Positions 24,261 to 30,986 of a DNA stretch of 64,000 bases are shown in pieces; the stretch's first letter is position 1; every line of letters begins with the position of its first letter. Below the pieces are notes generated by a model, which saw only the letters and a list, made by a program, of their open reading frames with translations, had not been told where the DNA came from and did no database searches. The position numbers were made by a program, and so were the translations under genes. Location: the NCBI RefSeq assembly GCF_016427605.1, contig NZ_JAELXQ010000015.1, forward strand, positions 35,085-99,084, read 5' to 3'. Source of the DNA: Ochrobactrum sp. Q0168 (lineage in GTDB: Bacteria > Pseudomonadota > Alphaproteobacteria > Rhizobiales > Rhizobiaceae).

Positions 24261-25084
24261 GCTGCCCTCCGAATAACGACATCGGCAATGCGCGAGTCAG
24301 CGAGAACGAACACACCGAACTTCTGGCCCGGATATTTGACGGCAAGCCGTTCAGCTTCGTCAGTGGCGGCCTGTTCGCTTTTATGAACCTTCGGCTGCTC
24401 TGACGGCTTGGGCTGGCCGCCTTCGATCAAGGCGACGATTGCGGGTGTGGTCGCAGGCGCATTGGCATTACCCGCCGGCTCGTCGACCCATTCGGCGATG
24501 AGGTCGCTGCCGTCGCCGCGTGACTCTTCGTAATACCGCAATCCATCGTCGCGCCACATACGACCATGACCGTCTGATTCATTCAGCCAACCATCGTTGT
24601 AGCGCTTCATCGGCCCAACCTTCCGCCCATCGCGGGTACGATAGAACTTGCCGGTTTCGATGTTGAGGGATGGCGCAAGCTCAAGGTTATCCCAACGCAC
24701 ATACCAATTATGATCGCCCATACGCTCTGTTTCAAACTTCACAAAGCAATCGCGATCGCGCGCATTCGCGTTCTGGACAGTGCCGATCTCGTCGGCGCTT
24801 GCCCATGGGAGATAATCCGAAAGCACCCGCACCCGATCCCCCTCCTCGATAGCACAGGAAGCTTTGCCGGTTGCTCCAGCAACGGGCGCGTGTTCCACGG
24901 TGAATTCGCTCACGCGCCGATAACGTTTGTCGCCAACATTGTCTGTGAAGATAACAATCATCTCGCCATCTTGTTCATCAATCTCTTGGACGTAAAAAGT
25001 ATTACCGGCCCTGTAGTCATTGCAGGAATCATCGAATTTGGCCGTAATTCTGTCACCAACCTTCACTGTTTGCTTGTCAGCCAT
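24257..25084 (-). CDS. Phage protein with SH3/KOW-like repeats, 275 aa, unknown function
   Basis: Start ATG 25084 overlaps the previous stop (TGATG), with GGGGAG upstream. The N-terminus contains two short beta modules of similar pattern, KVGDRITAKFDDSCNDYRAG and EEGDRVRVLSDYLPWASADE, each G-D-R-(I/V)-x-(A/V), like KOW or SH3-type barrels, followed by TGKFYRTRDGRKVGPM, a third possible strand set. The last 80 residues are a linker and a short alpha/beta tail (KYPGQKFGVFVLADSRIADV). No catalytic motif seen. Belongs to the early leftward operon. Confidence 0.6.
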   Translation of the reverse strand: MADKQTVKVGDRITAKFDDSCNDYRAGNTFYVQEIDEQDGEMIVIFTDNVGDKRYRRVSEFTVEHAPVAGATGKASCAIEEGDRVRVLSDYLPWASADEIGTVQNANARDRDCFVKFETERMGDHNWYVRWDNLELAPSLNIETGKFYRTRDGRKVGPMKRYNDGWLNESDGHGRMWRDDGLRYYEESRGDGSDLIAEWVDEPAGNANAPATTPAIVALIEGGQPKPSEQPKVHKSEQAATDEAERLAVKYPGQKFGVFVLADSRIADVVIRRAA

Positions 25085-25386
25085 CACGCTGCTCCCCTCG
25101 TCTTGGTGTTTTTCGTAAGCTTCACCTTCTTGGTGAAATCGACCGGGATGACGTTGTCGTCATCGGGCTTGTCCGCCTCGACGCCGCCGTCATCCTCTTC
25201 GAAATCTGGCTCAACTTCGAAGCGCGAGACCTCAAGCTGCACAAGGCCGGTGCCGGGAATCATGAAACGCACAGTCAGCCAGCGGTAATTGTCGCGCTCC
25301 TCGACGATGATGCCCTTCCACTTCCAAAGCCGGTGGACGACGATTTCGCCGGGTAAGTCCCAGCATTCACCGCATTCGCAGGTCAT
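25084..25386 (-). CDS. Hypothetical phage protein, 100 aa
   Basis: Start at ATG 25386 (ATGA overlap with the upstream gene); an earlier ATG at 25473 lies inside that gene. Cys pair at the start, MTCECGECWDLPGEIVVH, then a beta-rich middle WKGIIVEERDNYRWLTVRFM, an acidic stretch and a lysine-rich tail KKVKLTKNTKTR. Unknown family. Confidence 0.55.
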   Translation of the reverse strand: MTCECGECWDLPGEIVVHRLWKWKGIIVEERDNYRWLTVRFMIPGTGLVQLEVSRFEVEPDFEEDDGGVEADKPDDDNVIPVDFTKKVKLTKNTKTRGAA

Positions 25387-25643
25387 GCGGCACCCCGAAT
25401 CTGCGCCGCCCTGGCACGCCATACGGCTCGCCAAACGCGTAAGCGCCATGGAATAAGCCATCCGAAAAAGCATGAAAGAACCGTCACGCTGCCGTAACCG
25501 TTGACATCAAGCCCATACAGGCCATTGCCGATCCAGATATCGATGCCACGATTGCGATTGGTGGCGCGATACTCAGTAAAATGCCATTCGGCTGGGCTGT
25601 TCTTCAGCGCATCCAGCACTGCCGAAATCATCGGATTGGTCAT
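25383..25643 (-). CDS. Hypothetical phage protein, 86 aa
   Basis: N-terminal part helix then strands: ISAVLDALKNSPAEWHFTEY and NRGIDIWIGNGLYGLDVNGY; the end is hydrophobic and arginine-rich (LSCFFGWLIPWRLRVWRAVW), perhaps a membrane-associated helix. Overlaps genes on both sides by four bases (ATGA). No known family. Confidence 0.6.
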   Translation of the reverse strand: MTNPMISAVLDALKNSPAEWHFTEYRATNRNRGIDIWIGNGLYGLDVNGYGSVTVLSCFFGWLIPWRLRVWRAVWRARAAQIRGAA

Positions 25644-25810
25644 GCGGCACCTCTTTTCGGTGCGCGGTGGTAAGTGACAGGCGCGCTGGAAATGTAACGG
25701 CCGTCAATAAGACGTGCCGAAGCGCGCGCTGCTGCTTTTTGCGCAGCCGTCCGGTAAGGCTTGCGGTTTGTCATGTCCCGCTCGCCCGTTCGTGTATATT
25801 TCGTTTTCAA
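25640..25810 (-). CDS. Small basic protein, 56 aa, with TTG start
   Basis: TTG at 25808-25810 follows GGAGG at correct spacing; an internal ATG at 25774 has no ribosome site. The sequence is very basic (MKTKYTRTGERDMTNRKPYR, then AAQKAAARASARLIDGR), as in small DNA- or RNA-binding phage proteins. It ends in an ATGA overlap with the next gene. A partial copy of the start-associated sequence is just upstream. Confidence 0.5.
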   Translation of the reverse strand: MKTKYTRTGERDMTNRKPYRTAAQKAAARASARLIDGRYISSAPVTYHRAPKRGAA

Positions 25811-25877
25811 GATGGCCTCCTCGTCGGGAGGTTAGTCGTTGGCCCCGTCATCCTCGCGGTCGGCCTGCCTCAAAAGG

Positions 25878-26162
25878 CTAGTGGACTGTGCCTGTAAATG
25901 GACCGTCCAGAATGGTTATGCGGGGCAGCGAGACATAAATGTCCATGCATCCTCCCGAATAACCGCCGTTAAAAGTTGTGCGCCGCACAACGGTCTTCTC
26001 TGTTGGCTCTGGCGCCGGTAGCGTGGGAGATCTTTCCGAAAGCAGCGACCAGGCGTGGCCTCTGGTAATGCCCATCAATTCCGCAATCTTCCCGAACGAC
26101 GCGCCATTTTTACGGTGCGCGGCGGCAGTTGCCTGCAGTTCGTGTCTTGATGAATACTGCAT
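25878..26162 (-). CDS. Small helix-turn-helix protein, 94 aa
   Basis: The first 45 residues form an HTH: LQATAAAHRKNGASFGKIAE and LMGITRGHAWSLLSE, with the turn at LMGITRG. The C-terminal half is a short linker and strands. GAGGAGAC precedes the ATG. It is the first real gene of the leftward early operon after PL (26.6 kb), so it may be an early regulator in the place of a cro or antitermination factor. The role is inferred from position. Confidence 0.65.
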   Translation of the reverse strand: MQYSSRHELQATAAAHRKNGASFGKIAELMGITRGHAWSLLSERSPTLPAPEPTEKTVVRRTTFNGGYSGGCMDIYVSLPRITILDGPFTGTVH

Positions 26163-26404
26163 GTCTCCTCTTGTGGTTGGCGATGGTTGACAAGCGCCGC
26201 GTCTAACGGCATCTGTCTGGTCGCGCGGGGTGGTACCTGCGAAGGAAATCGCGGAGTAGAAGCGGCTTCGGCCCTCCTCGTGTTAACCGCGACGTACGGG
26301 CAGGCTGGGGTAACGGGTGGTGCCGACCCATAACAGCCTGCTTTTTAGGTTCTGACGTGGCGAGAAGCCGCTGAGTTGAACTATCTGTTTGGCCACGCCG
26401 AAAG

Positions 26405-26430
26405 CACCGCCGACGTTTCAGTCGGCAGTG
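26405..26430. other. Stable hairpin in the PL leader
   Basis: CACCGCCGAC (26405-26414), 6-base loop, GTCGGCAGTG (26421-26430); nine of ten pairs Watson-Crick plus one G:T. On the plus strand TCCCTTTT follows, so it could end plus-strand transcripts. On the minus strand it lies between the leader ORF and the first operon gene. Confidence 0.65.
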
Positions 26431-26443
26431 TCCCTTTTGAAAT

Positions 26444-26497
26444 CTATGGCCCTTGTGGCGCGGAAGCGATGCGGCTTCTTTCGGCTGTGTTCATCAT
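26444..26497 (-). CDS. Leader peptide ORF, 17 codons
   Basis: MMNTAERSRIASAPQGP, with GAGGAG about 6 to 8 bases before the first ATG. It is the only translated-looking element in the 557-base stretch between the HTH gene and the repressor gene. It lies 120 bases after the PL -10 and just before the hairpin at 26405-26430. Short, so the ribosome site and position are the only support. An exact start-associated sequence follows at 26274-26284 with no gene attached. Confidence 0.4.
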   Translation of the reverse strand: MMNTAERSRIASAPQGP

Positions 26498-26614
26498 GGC
26501 GCTTCTCCTCAGAAATGGTTTCTATCTATTAAGGGCGAAAATCCGTGGGAGGATGTTCATTCTGTTGCCTGCCATTTTGTGATCCCGGCGTCTTTTGCGT
26601 CGGTTGATGATTGG

Positions 26615-26643
26615 AAGATATTGGGATTAATCCCATTTGTCAA
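26615..26643 (-). promoter_or_regulatory. Promoter PL (leftward early)
   Basis: On the minus strand TTGACA (26638-26643), a 17-base spacer, then TATCTT (26615-26620). The operator TGGGATTAATCCCA (26622-26635) fills the spacer, so repressor binding would block RNA polymerase directly. Confidence 0.85.
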
Positions 26644-26657
26644 TGTGATTTTTCCCA
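26622..26657. promoter_or_regulatory. Left operators OL1 and OL2
   Basis: Two 14-bp sites 22 bases apart: TGGGATTAATCCCA (26622-26635, perfect palindrome) and TGTGATTTTTCCCA (26644-26657). Same motif and spacing as on the right of the repressor gene. Confidence 0.82.
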
Positions 26658-26719
26658 TTTTTTATTCAGAGCATAAAAAATGCCGCAAGCGCGGCATTGT
26701 GATTTATCACCCGAAAGCG

Positions 26720-27334
26720 CTAGATGCGTATTCGTCGAGCCTGTCGCGGCGGCACGATAGATTCAATGTCGGCAGCCCAAACGACTTCCTGGTCCCGCAT
26801 GGTTGGGCCATTTAGCGATTCCAGATCGTAAAGACCTGGACGAGATCCACGCGTTAGCCGCTTCAATAGCGCACGACCGTCGCTTAGTCCCACAACGACC
26901 ATATCGCCAAGCATTTCGTCAGAGGGGGCTAGCTTTTGATCGCTATAAAAAATCAAAGCCCCATCGACGAAAGTTCCCATAGAGTAGCCGTGCACTTCAA
27001 CGGCTACCGACTCGGGGCCGGCGCCAGGTGGGATAATGACATCCCCGAACCCGCCGTCGCCAGTTCCATAGACTATTTCACCACTCGTATCGGCCCCGAC
27101 TCGCCCTACCACTGAAGTTACTCCCGGTTCTTCCCCGATAAGATACCCGACAGTGGTATTCAGAATGTTAGCAACCGACTTCAGGGAGTCGATTTTTGGA
27201 ACAGCACCGCGATCCAAGATGTCGCGTACAAAAGTTTCCCCCATCCCAGCTTCGAGCGATAGGGCCTTCATACTCCAGTCGCCTTTCTTCATCGCGGCCC
27301 GGAAACGATCTTTGTCTACAGTGACTTGTTTCAT
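26720..27334 (-). CDS. Phage CI/LexA-like repressor (XRE helix-turn-helix plus S24 domain)
   Basis: 204 residues. N-terminal XRE-type HTH at 8-65 (MKALSLEAGMGETFVRDILD; LKSVANILNTTVGYL). C-terminal S24 peptidase-like domain with VHGYSMGTF (Ser118) and ALLKRLTRG (Lys158). No Ala-Gly or Cys-Gly is seen at the expected 35 or so residues before Ser118; the nearest is Ala105-Gly106. So SOS cleavage may be inefficient or absent. It lies between PL and PR and five copies of a 14-bp operator, and would hold the lysogenic state by blocking both promoters. Confidence 0.93.
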   Translation of the reverse strand: MKQVTVDKDRFRAAMKKGDWSMKALSLEAGMGETFVRDILDRGAVPKIDSLKSVANILNTTVGYLIGEEPGVTSVVGRVGADTSGEIVYGTGDGGFGDVIIPPGAGPESVAVEVHGYSMGTFVDGALIFYSDQKLAPSDEMLGDMVVVGLSDGRALLKRLTRGSRPGLYDLESLNGPTMRDQEVVWAADIESIVPPRQARRIRI

Positions 27335-27337
27335 AAA

Positions 27338-27406
27338 TGGGTTTTACCCCATCGAACAAATTTCGTCACTTGGGAAGTTTCCCATTGACTAATGTGAAAT
27401 ATCCCA
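27338..27406. promoter_or_regulatory. Right operators OR1, OR2, OR3
   Basis: Three 14-bp sites: TGGGTTTTACCCCA (27338-27351), TGGGAAGTTTCCCA (27371-27384) and TGTGAAATATCCCA (27393-27406). Consensus with the left sites is TGKGAANNTTCCCA. The outer one is next to the repressor start codon, as expected for autoregulation. Confidence 0.83.
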
Positions 27407-27413
27407 TTACCTT
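27385..27413 (+). promoter_or_regulatory. Promoter PR (rightward early)
   Basis: TTGACT (27385-27390), 17-base spacer, TACCTT (27408-27413). The spacer holds the operator at 27393-27406, mirroring the design of PL. Confidence 0.8.
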
Positions 27414-27468
27414 CTCCCCAACAGCACGAAGACAGCCTCACCAGCTTGATCTGCTGACCACCGACCAA

Positions 27469-27479
27469 AACACGAGGAG
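27469..27479 (+). promoter_or_regulatory. Start-associated sequence AACACGAGGAG (representative copy)
   Basis: It contains the ribosome site of the next gene and is part of a longer conserved block (consensus about ACCACCGAAACACGAGGAGA). Other exact copies: 8895-8905, 17299-17309, 21643-21653, 23755-23765, 26274-26284 (all minus) and 28419-28429 (plus). One-mismatch copies: 8362-8372, 16113-16123, 20740-20750, 22285-22295 (minus). All except 26274 lie directly before a start codon. Confidence 0.85.
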
Positions 27480-27486
27480 ATACCAA

Positions 27487-27753
27487 ATGTCAGCAACAGC
27501 ACCGAGAAGAAGAAACCCCAAGCCTCGCCTGAATGAAATCATCGGCGGCGGATTCTTTGTATTCCGCCGCGGCAAGAAGACCGGCCGCGTTGGCGTCTTC
27601 ACCACCATGCCATACGAACACGGCTCGTTTGAGCAGGCCTTGGCCGAGGCGACGCGTCTCGCTGCCCTGTGCCCGGGCGAGACGTTCGAAGTTTTCCAGA
27701 CGAGCGGCGCCGCGGCTTGCTGCACGCCGGTTGAGCTGGCGGAGGCTGCATAA
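27487..27753 (+). CDS. First rightward early gene, 88 aa, unknown function
   Basis: ATG 27487 follows GAGGAG of the start-associated sequence; the longer frame upstream crosses the operators. N-terminus is basic (TAPRRRNPKPR), then strands GGFFVFRRGKKTGRVGVFTT and a helix HGSFEQALAEATRLAALCPG with TFEVFQ. This could be a compact alpha/beta domain. First product from PR, so likely an early regulator such as a Cro or antitermination analogue, but no HTH is visible. Confidence 0.65.
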   Translation: MSATAPRRRNPKPRLNEIIGGGFFVFRRGKKTGRVGVFTTMPYEHGSFEQALAEATRLAALCPGETFEVFQTSGAAACCTPVELAEAA

Positions 27754-27754
27754 G

Positions 27755-28099
27755 ATGGAGCGGAACCCAGCCACCGAACTTGAAGCTGCTCCCCTCCCGC
27801 GCGGGCAAAAAAACATCGTCGATGCGCTGACAGCGATTTACCCGCGTCGCATCTACATCGACGAACTCGTCGACAACGTCTACGCCTTTGACCCAAACGG
27901 CGGTCCTGATGGCGCCCAAAACGTTGTGCGGGTGCAAATCAGTCGCCTCCGCAAGCTCCTGCCCTCGTTTGGCTGGACCATACCGATGAACCATCGGGGC
28001 GCGGGCAATCACGGGTTTTATCGCCTCGAGCCAGTAGCTGCGAACGATAACGTACCGGCGGCAGAACGGCCAGCAAAAGACCGGAGGGCAGCAGCATGA
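27755..28099 (+). CDS. Winged-helix (OmpR/PhoB C-terminal type) DNA-binding protein, 114 aa
   Basis: ATG 27755, GGAGG upstream, starting two bases after the previous stop. The pattern QKNIVDALTAIYPRRIYIDE, then LVDNVY, then NVVRVQISRLRKLLPSFGWT and NHGFYRL is the winged-helix fold of response-regulator effector domains: recognition helix NVVRVQISRLRKLL, wing ending in GFYRL. No receiver domain is present. C-terminal tail AANDNVPAAERP. Probably a phage transcription regulator. Ends in an ATGA overlap with the next gene. Confidence 0.72.
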   Translation: MERNPATELEAAPLPRGQKNIVDALTAIYPRRIYIDELVDNVYAFDPNGGPDGAQNVVRVQISRLRKLLPSFGWTIPMNHRGAGNHGFYRLEPVAANDNVPAAERPAKDRRAAA

Positions 28100-28323
28100 A
28101 CCGCGCCCTTTTAGAAATGCTCGCCGACTTGGAACCAGACACGCATACCGACGCTCCGAAGGCCGGCAGTGTCGAGCCTATGCGCCGCCCTGACTACAAG
28201 GCTAGGAAACATGGCCGCCCACAGCCGTGGATCAGGTACGCAGCCAGAGAAGCTGTGGAGCTGGCTGTCGTGCTGGGGTTCGTTGTAGCCGTGTGCGGCG
28301 TTGGGTTGGGATTATCCGCATGA
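28096..28323 (+). CDS. Small membrane protein, 75 aa
   Basis: Overlaps the upstream gene by four bases (ATGA). About 50 hydrophilic residues with basic RRPDYKARKHGRPQPWIR, then one C-terminal membrane segment AVELAVVLGFVVAVCGVGLG. Tail-anchored layout. No known family. Confidence 0.6.
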   Translation: MNRALLEMLADLEPDTHTDAPKAGSVEPMRRPDYKARKHGRPQPWIRYAAREAVELAVVLGFVVAVCGVGLGLSA

Positions 28324-28435
28324 GGCGCGAAAGATAGCGACGGGGCTCTTAAGCCCCCGAACCTCCCAGACTTACGGCCTTTGCGCACTTTTGCGCCACG
28401 GCTTTTTTGCACCCACCAAACACGAGGAGAATGAC

Positions 28436-28702
28436 ATGCACAGACATGTATCGACGACGCACGCCGCTATGGCGCCCATCCTGACCGCCGCCGACTTTCA
28501 GAAGCAAGGCACGACCGCCGCGCAGGTCCTGTCGATTTCAAAGGCAGTGCGCGCGCTTGGTTATCACACTGAGGCCGAAACGCTGCGAGACACGGCTTTC
28601 GAACTGGCGCGCATTACTGGCGTTCGGTTCCGCTATGGCGCTCCGCGCCAGCGTCGCAGCCCAGCCAACGACAATCGCCGTCGCCTGCGGAGGGTGGTGT
28701 AA
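28436..28702 (+). CDS. Hypothetical phage protein, 88 aa
   Basis: ATG 28436 lies after an exact start-associated sequence (28419-28429). Mainly helical: ILTAADFQKQGTTAAQVLSI, then SKAVRALGYHTEAETLRDTA; the end is basic, QRRSPANDNRRRLRRVV, with the ANDN motif. Possibly a nucleic-acid-binding adaptor. The stop overlaps the next start by one base (TAATG). Confidence 0.6.
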   Translation: MHRHVSTTHAAMAPILTAADFQKQGTTAAQVLSISKAVRALGYHTEAETLRDTAFELARITGVRFRYGAPRQRRSPANDNRRRLRRVV

Positions 28703-29553
28703 TGGAGGTGAGTGACAATGCCGTAAGGGCAGCACAGAAGGCGTATAGAGAATGCGAAGGTGATAGCACAGAAAGTCACCGCGCCGCCCTCACCGCAGCC
28801 TTCCCTCACCTAGCAGCGGTGCGGGTGAAGGCACTTGATTGGACGTACACTGAACGAGTTGCGATGACGTATGTTACGTCTGACGACAGAGGTATGTTGT
28901 ACTACATCAATCAGTCGTTCGGATCGGACAGTTTCTATTTCGCCACAGTCCGTTATTCAGATGGGGCCATGCTGTATGATGGCGACGATCTGCCATCTGC
29001 CAAAGCCGCCGCACAGGCCGACTATGAGGCTCGTGTCCTGTCGGCGCTTGATCCTTCCGCTGGCAGAGCGGCTGTGCTGGAGGAAGCGGCGGGAGCAATA
29101 AACAAAATTATCACCGACAACGGAATGCAAGTGTGTTGTGGGAATGGCGAGCGATCAAGTGATGGTTCGCCCGAATGCTGCGGCCACCCTGATGTCATGA
29201 TTAACGCAGGAGATGTTCTCGCCGCAATCCGCGCCCTACATCCAGTAGCGGATAAGCCCAGCGATGACGGAGCGCAGGGGGAAGGATGGCTGCCGTTTGA
29301 CCATCCCAACACACCACGGGATGGAACAGAGATATTGGCGTGGCGCAAAGACTGTGGTCAGTTCATTGCCAGTTACACAAGCTGTAGCGCGTTCCCAGTG
29401 TCAGAGGCTGAACTTGACCTGCTGGACGAGGAAACCTTGTTCAAGGAAGACTGGTTCACTCAGTGGCCGCAAGCCTTGCGCTTAGAAGGCAGCGAAGTTC
29501 CCACCCACTGGCGTCCTCTCCCCTCTGCACCATCGGAGGGCAGCAATGCGTAA
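28702..29553 (+). CDS. Phage protein with C-terminal DUF551-like domain, 283 aa
   Basis: The C-terminal 85 residues fit DUF551: GWLPFDHPNTPRDGTEILAW, then a variable middle, then THWRPLPSAP. The N-terminal region begins with a helical stretch NAVRAAQKAYRECEG. The middle has LEEAAGAINKIITDNGMQVC and CGNGERSSDGSPECCGHPDV, rich in cysteine. Similar mosaic proteins are common in phage early operons and are of unknown function. Confidence 0.65.
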   Translation: MEVSDNAVRAAQKAYRECEGDSTESHRAALTAAFPHLAAVRVKALDWTYTERVAMTYVTSDDRGMLYYINQSFGSDSFYFATVRYSDGAMLYDGDDLPSAKAAAQADYEARVLSALDPSAGRAAVLEEAAGAINKIITDNGMQVCCGNGERSSDGSPECCGHPDVMINAGDVLAAIRALHPVADKPSDDGAQGEGWLPFDHPNTPRDGTEILAWRKDCGQFIASYTSCSAFPVSEAELDLLDEETLFKEDWFTQWPQALRLEGSEVPTHWRPLPSAPSEGSNA

Positions 29554-30016
29554 ACCCGCGTATCCATCAATTGCAGAAGCGCGAAAAGCGGCGGAAGCGC
29601 GGGAAGGTAGCTTGCGCGAAGCCGTCAAGATGGGGCTGGAAATGAAACGAGACCTTGAAAACAAGAAAAACAAGCCCGATGCCCTATCTCTGGCCGCCCG
29701 TGACGTGCTTGCCGAGCGCCGCCGTCAGATCGAGGCGGAAGGCTGGACGCCGGAGCACGATGATACCCACGCGGGCGGTGAAATGGCTTTCGCTGCCGCT
29801 TCTTATGTGATCGGCGTGTCAACCCTGACCGGCGCAGTTAGCAAAGGCAAACTGTCATTCCCGTGGGCTTATCGCATTTGGCCTCGCGCTTGGGATTTGA
29901 AGTGGTGGAAACCGTCTGACCGCAGGCGCAATCTGGTCAAAGCTGGCGCTCTCATCCTCGCGGAAATCGAACGGCTCGACCGTCTCCCTACTCCTCCAAG
30001 CAGTGAGGTGGCGTGA
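29546..30016 (+). CDS. Conserved phage protein, 156 aa, unknown function
   Basis: ATG 29546 with GGAGGGC before it, overlapping the previous gene by eight bases. The core RDVLAERRRQIEAEGWTPEH, then DDTHAGGEMAFAAASY, then WWKPSDRRRNLVKAGALILA and EIERLDRL, is one I know as a recurring, uncharacterised phage family with these EGWTxEHDD and DRRRxLVKA blocks. Its histidine/acid cluster EHDDTH could bind metal. No demonstrated role. The stop TGA overlaps the next start (TGATG). Confidence 0.7.
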   Translation: MRKPAYPSIAEARKAAEAREGSLREAVKMGLEMKRDLENKKNKPDALSLAARDVLAERRRQIEAEGWTPEHDDTHAGGEMAFAAASYVIGVSTLTGAVSKGKLSFPWAYRIWPRAWDLKWWKPSDRRRNLVKAGALILAEIERLDRLPTPPSSEVA

Positions 30017-30873
30017 TGAGGAAGCACGACATTGCAGATTTGCTCGATTTCGGTGGGCAGAAGACAAATCAACCCATCCGGTTCGTGATCTTCGTTAGCT
30101 ACGGCAATGACAGCATTGCCCTTATCCAATGGGCGCATGAGAACGAACTTGAAGGCGTGGCTGTTGTCTTCACAGATACTGGCTGGATGGCTGACGGCTG
30201 GGCCGAGCGTGTCGAGAAAGGCGAAGCGTGGGTTCATTCCCTTGGCTTCACACCCTATCGGACTAGCAGCATCGGCTTTCGCGAGCTGGCGCGGGACAAG
30301 AAGGGCTTCCCGACACAGAAATTTCAGTGGTGTTCGTTCATCCTGAAAATCGAACCCGGACAGCGTTGGCTTGCCGAGAACGATCCTGATTGCCGCGCTG
30401 TCTGCCTCGTCGGCGTACGCCGCGATGAAAGTCAGGATCGTGCCGATTTCCCCGAATGGCTCATCAAGTCGATGAACCATGGCGGCAGAATGATGGTTGC
30501 GCCGTTCGCCACTTTCTCCGAAGCTGAGCGGAACGCGCTCATTCATCGTGCAGGCTGGGAAGTACTGCCCCACAGGTCGCGAGAGTGCCGCTGCATTAAC
30601 TCCAACCGCAACGACATGAAGCGCTTCACCGAAGCTGACTGGCAAGCGATTGCGGAGATTGAGCAGGAAGTCGGCAAGACAATGTTCAGACCAAAGCGCC
30701 ACATGGGCGCGGTCGGGGCCAACGAAGTGCGTAAATGGGCCAATAGCCCACGCGGGAAATATCAGCCGCCAGAACCAATGCCAGATGCACTCGAACTGGA
30801 AGATGCTCCAGACGAAGAAGATATGTTCGGCAATTCTGACAAGTGCGACACGTTCGGAGGATGCAGACGATGA
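30016..30873 (+). CDS. PAPS-reductase-like / PP-loop family protein
   Basis: 285 residues. The PP-loop near the start, FVSYGNDSIALIQWAH, matches S-x-G-x-D-S of ATP pyrophosphatases; VAVVFTDTGWMADG is the next strand with the usual D-T-G-W pattern. Cysteines occur in FQWCSF and RSRECRC. C-terminus is acidic (DALELEDAPDEEDM). Relatives include PAPS reductases and the DndC enzyme of DNA phosphorothioation; the exact reaction is not visible. It lies in the rightward early operon. A GTG one codon upstream is less likely than ATG 30016. Confidence 0.75.
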   Translation: MRKHDIADLLDFGGQKTNQPIRFVIFVSYGNDSIALIQWAHENELEGVAVVFTDTGWMADGWAERVEKGEAWVHSLGFTPYRTSSIGFRELARDKKGFPTQKFQWCSFILKIEPGQRWLAENDPDCRAVCLVGVRRDESQDRADFPEWLIKSMNHGGRMMVAPFATFSEAERNALIHRAGWEVLPHRSRECRCINSNRNDMKRFTEADWQAIAEIEQEVGKTMFRPKRHMGAVGANEVRKWANSPRGKYQPPEPMPDALELEDAPDEEDMFGNSDKCDTFGGCRR

Positions 30874-30986
30874 CCGAATATCTGCCACACGTCACCCTAT
30901 TCGTTTTGGGCGGCTATATCGGATTCGTTGTCCGTAGCCTGCTTAACCACCCATCAGAGGGCGACCGTCATGATGCCAGGTCCTGA
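30870..30986 (+). CDS. Tiny membrane protein, 38 aa
   Basis: ATG 30870 overlaps the preceding stop (ATGA). One hydrophobic helix, LPHVTLFVLGGYIGFVVRSL, then a short polar tail. It overlaps the start of the next gene. Another member of the many tiny membrane products of this phage; weak alone. Confidence 0.45.
   Translation: MTEYLPHVTLFVLGGYIGFVVRSLLNHPSEGDRHDARS

Noticed and set aside
26376..26582. 68-codon plus-strand frame in the gap between HTH and repressor genes
   Set aside because: No ribosome site, crosses the hairpin and is antisense to the PL leader; composition unlike a protein.
29869..30888. 339-codon minus-strand frame opposite the PAPS-reductase-like gene
   Set aside because: Antisense to clear plus-strand genes with coupled starts; no family features.
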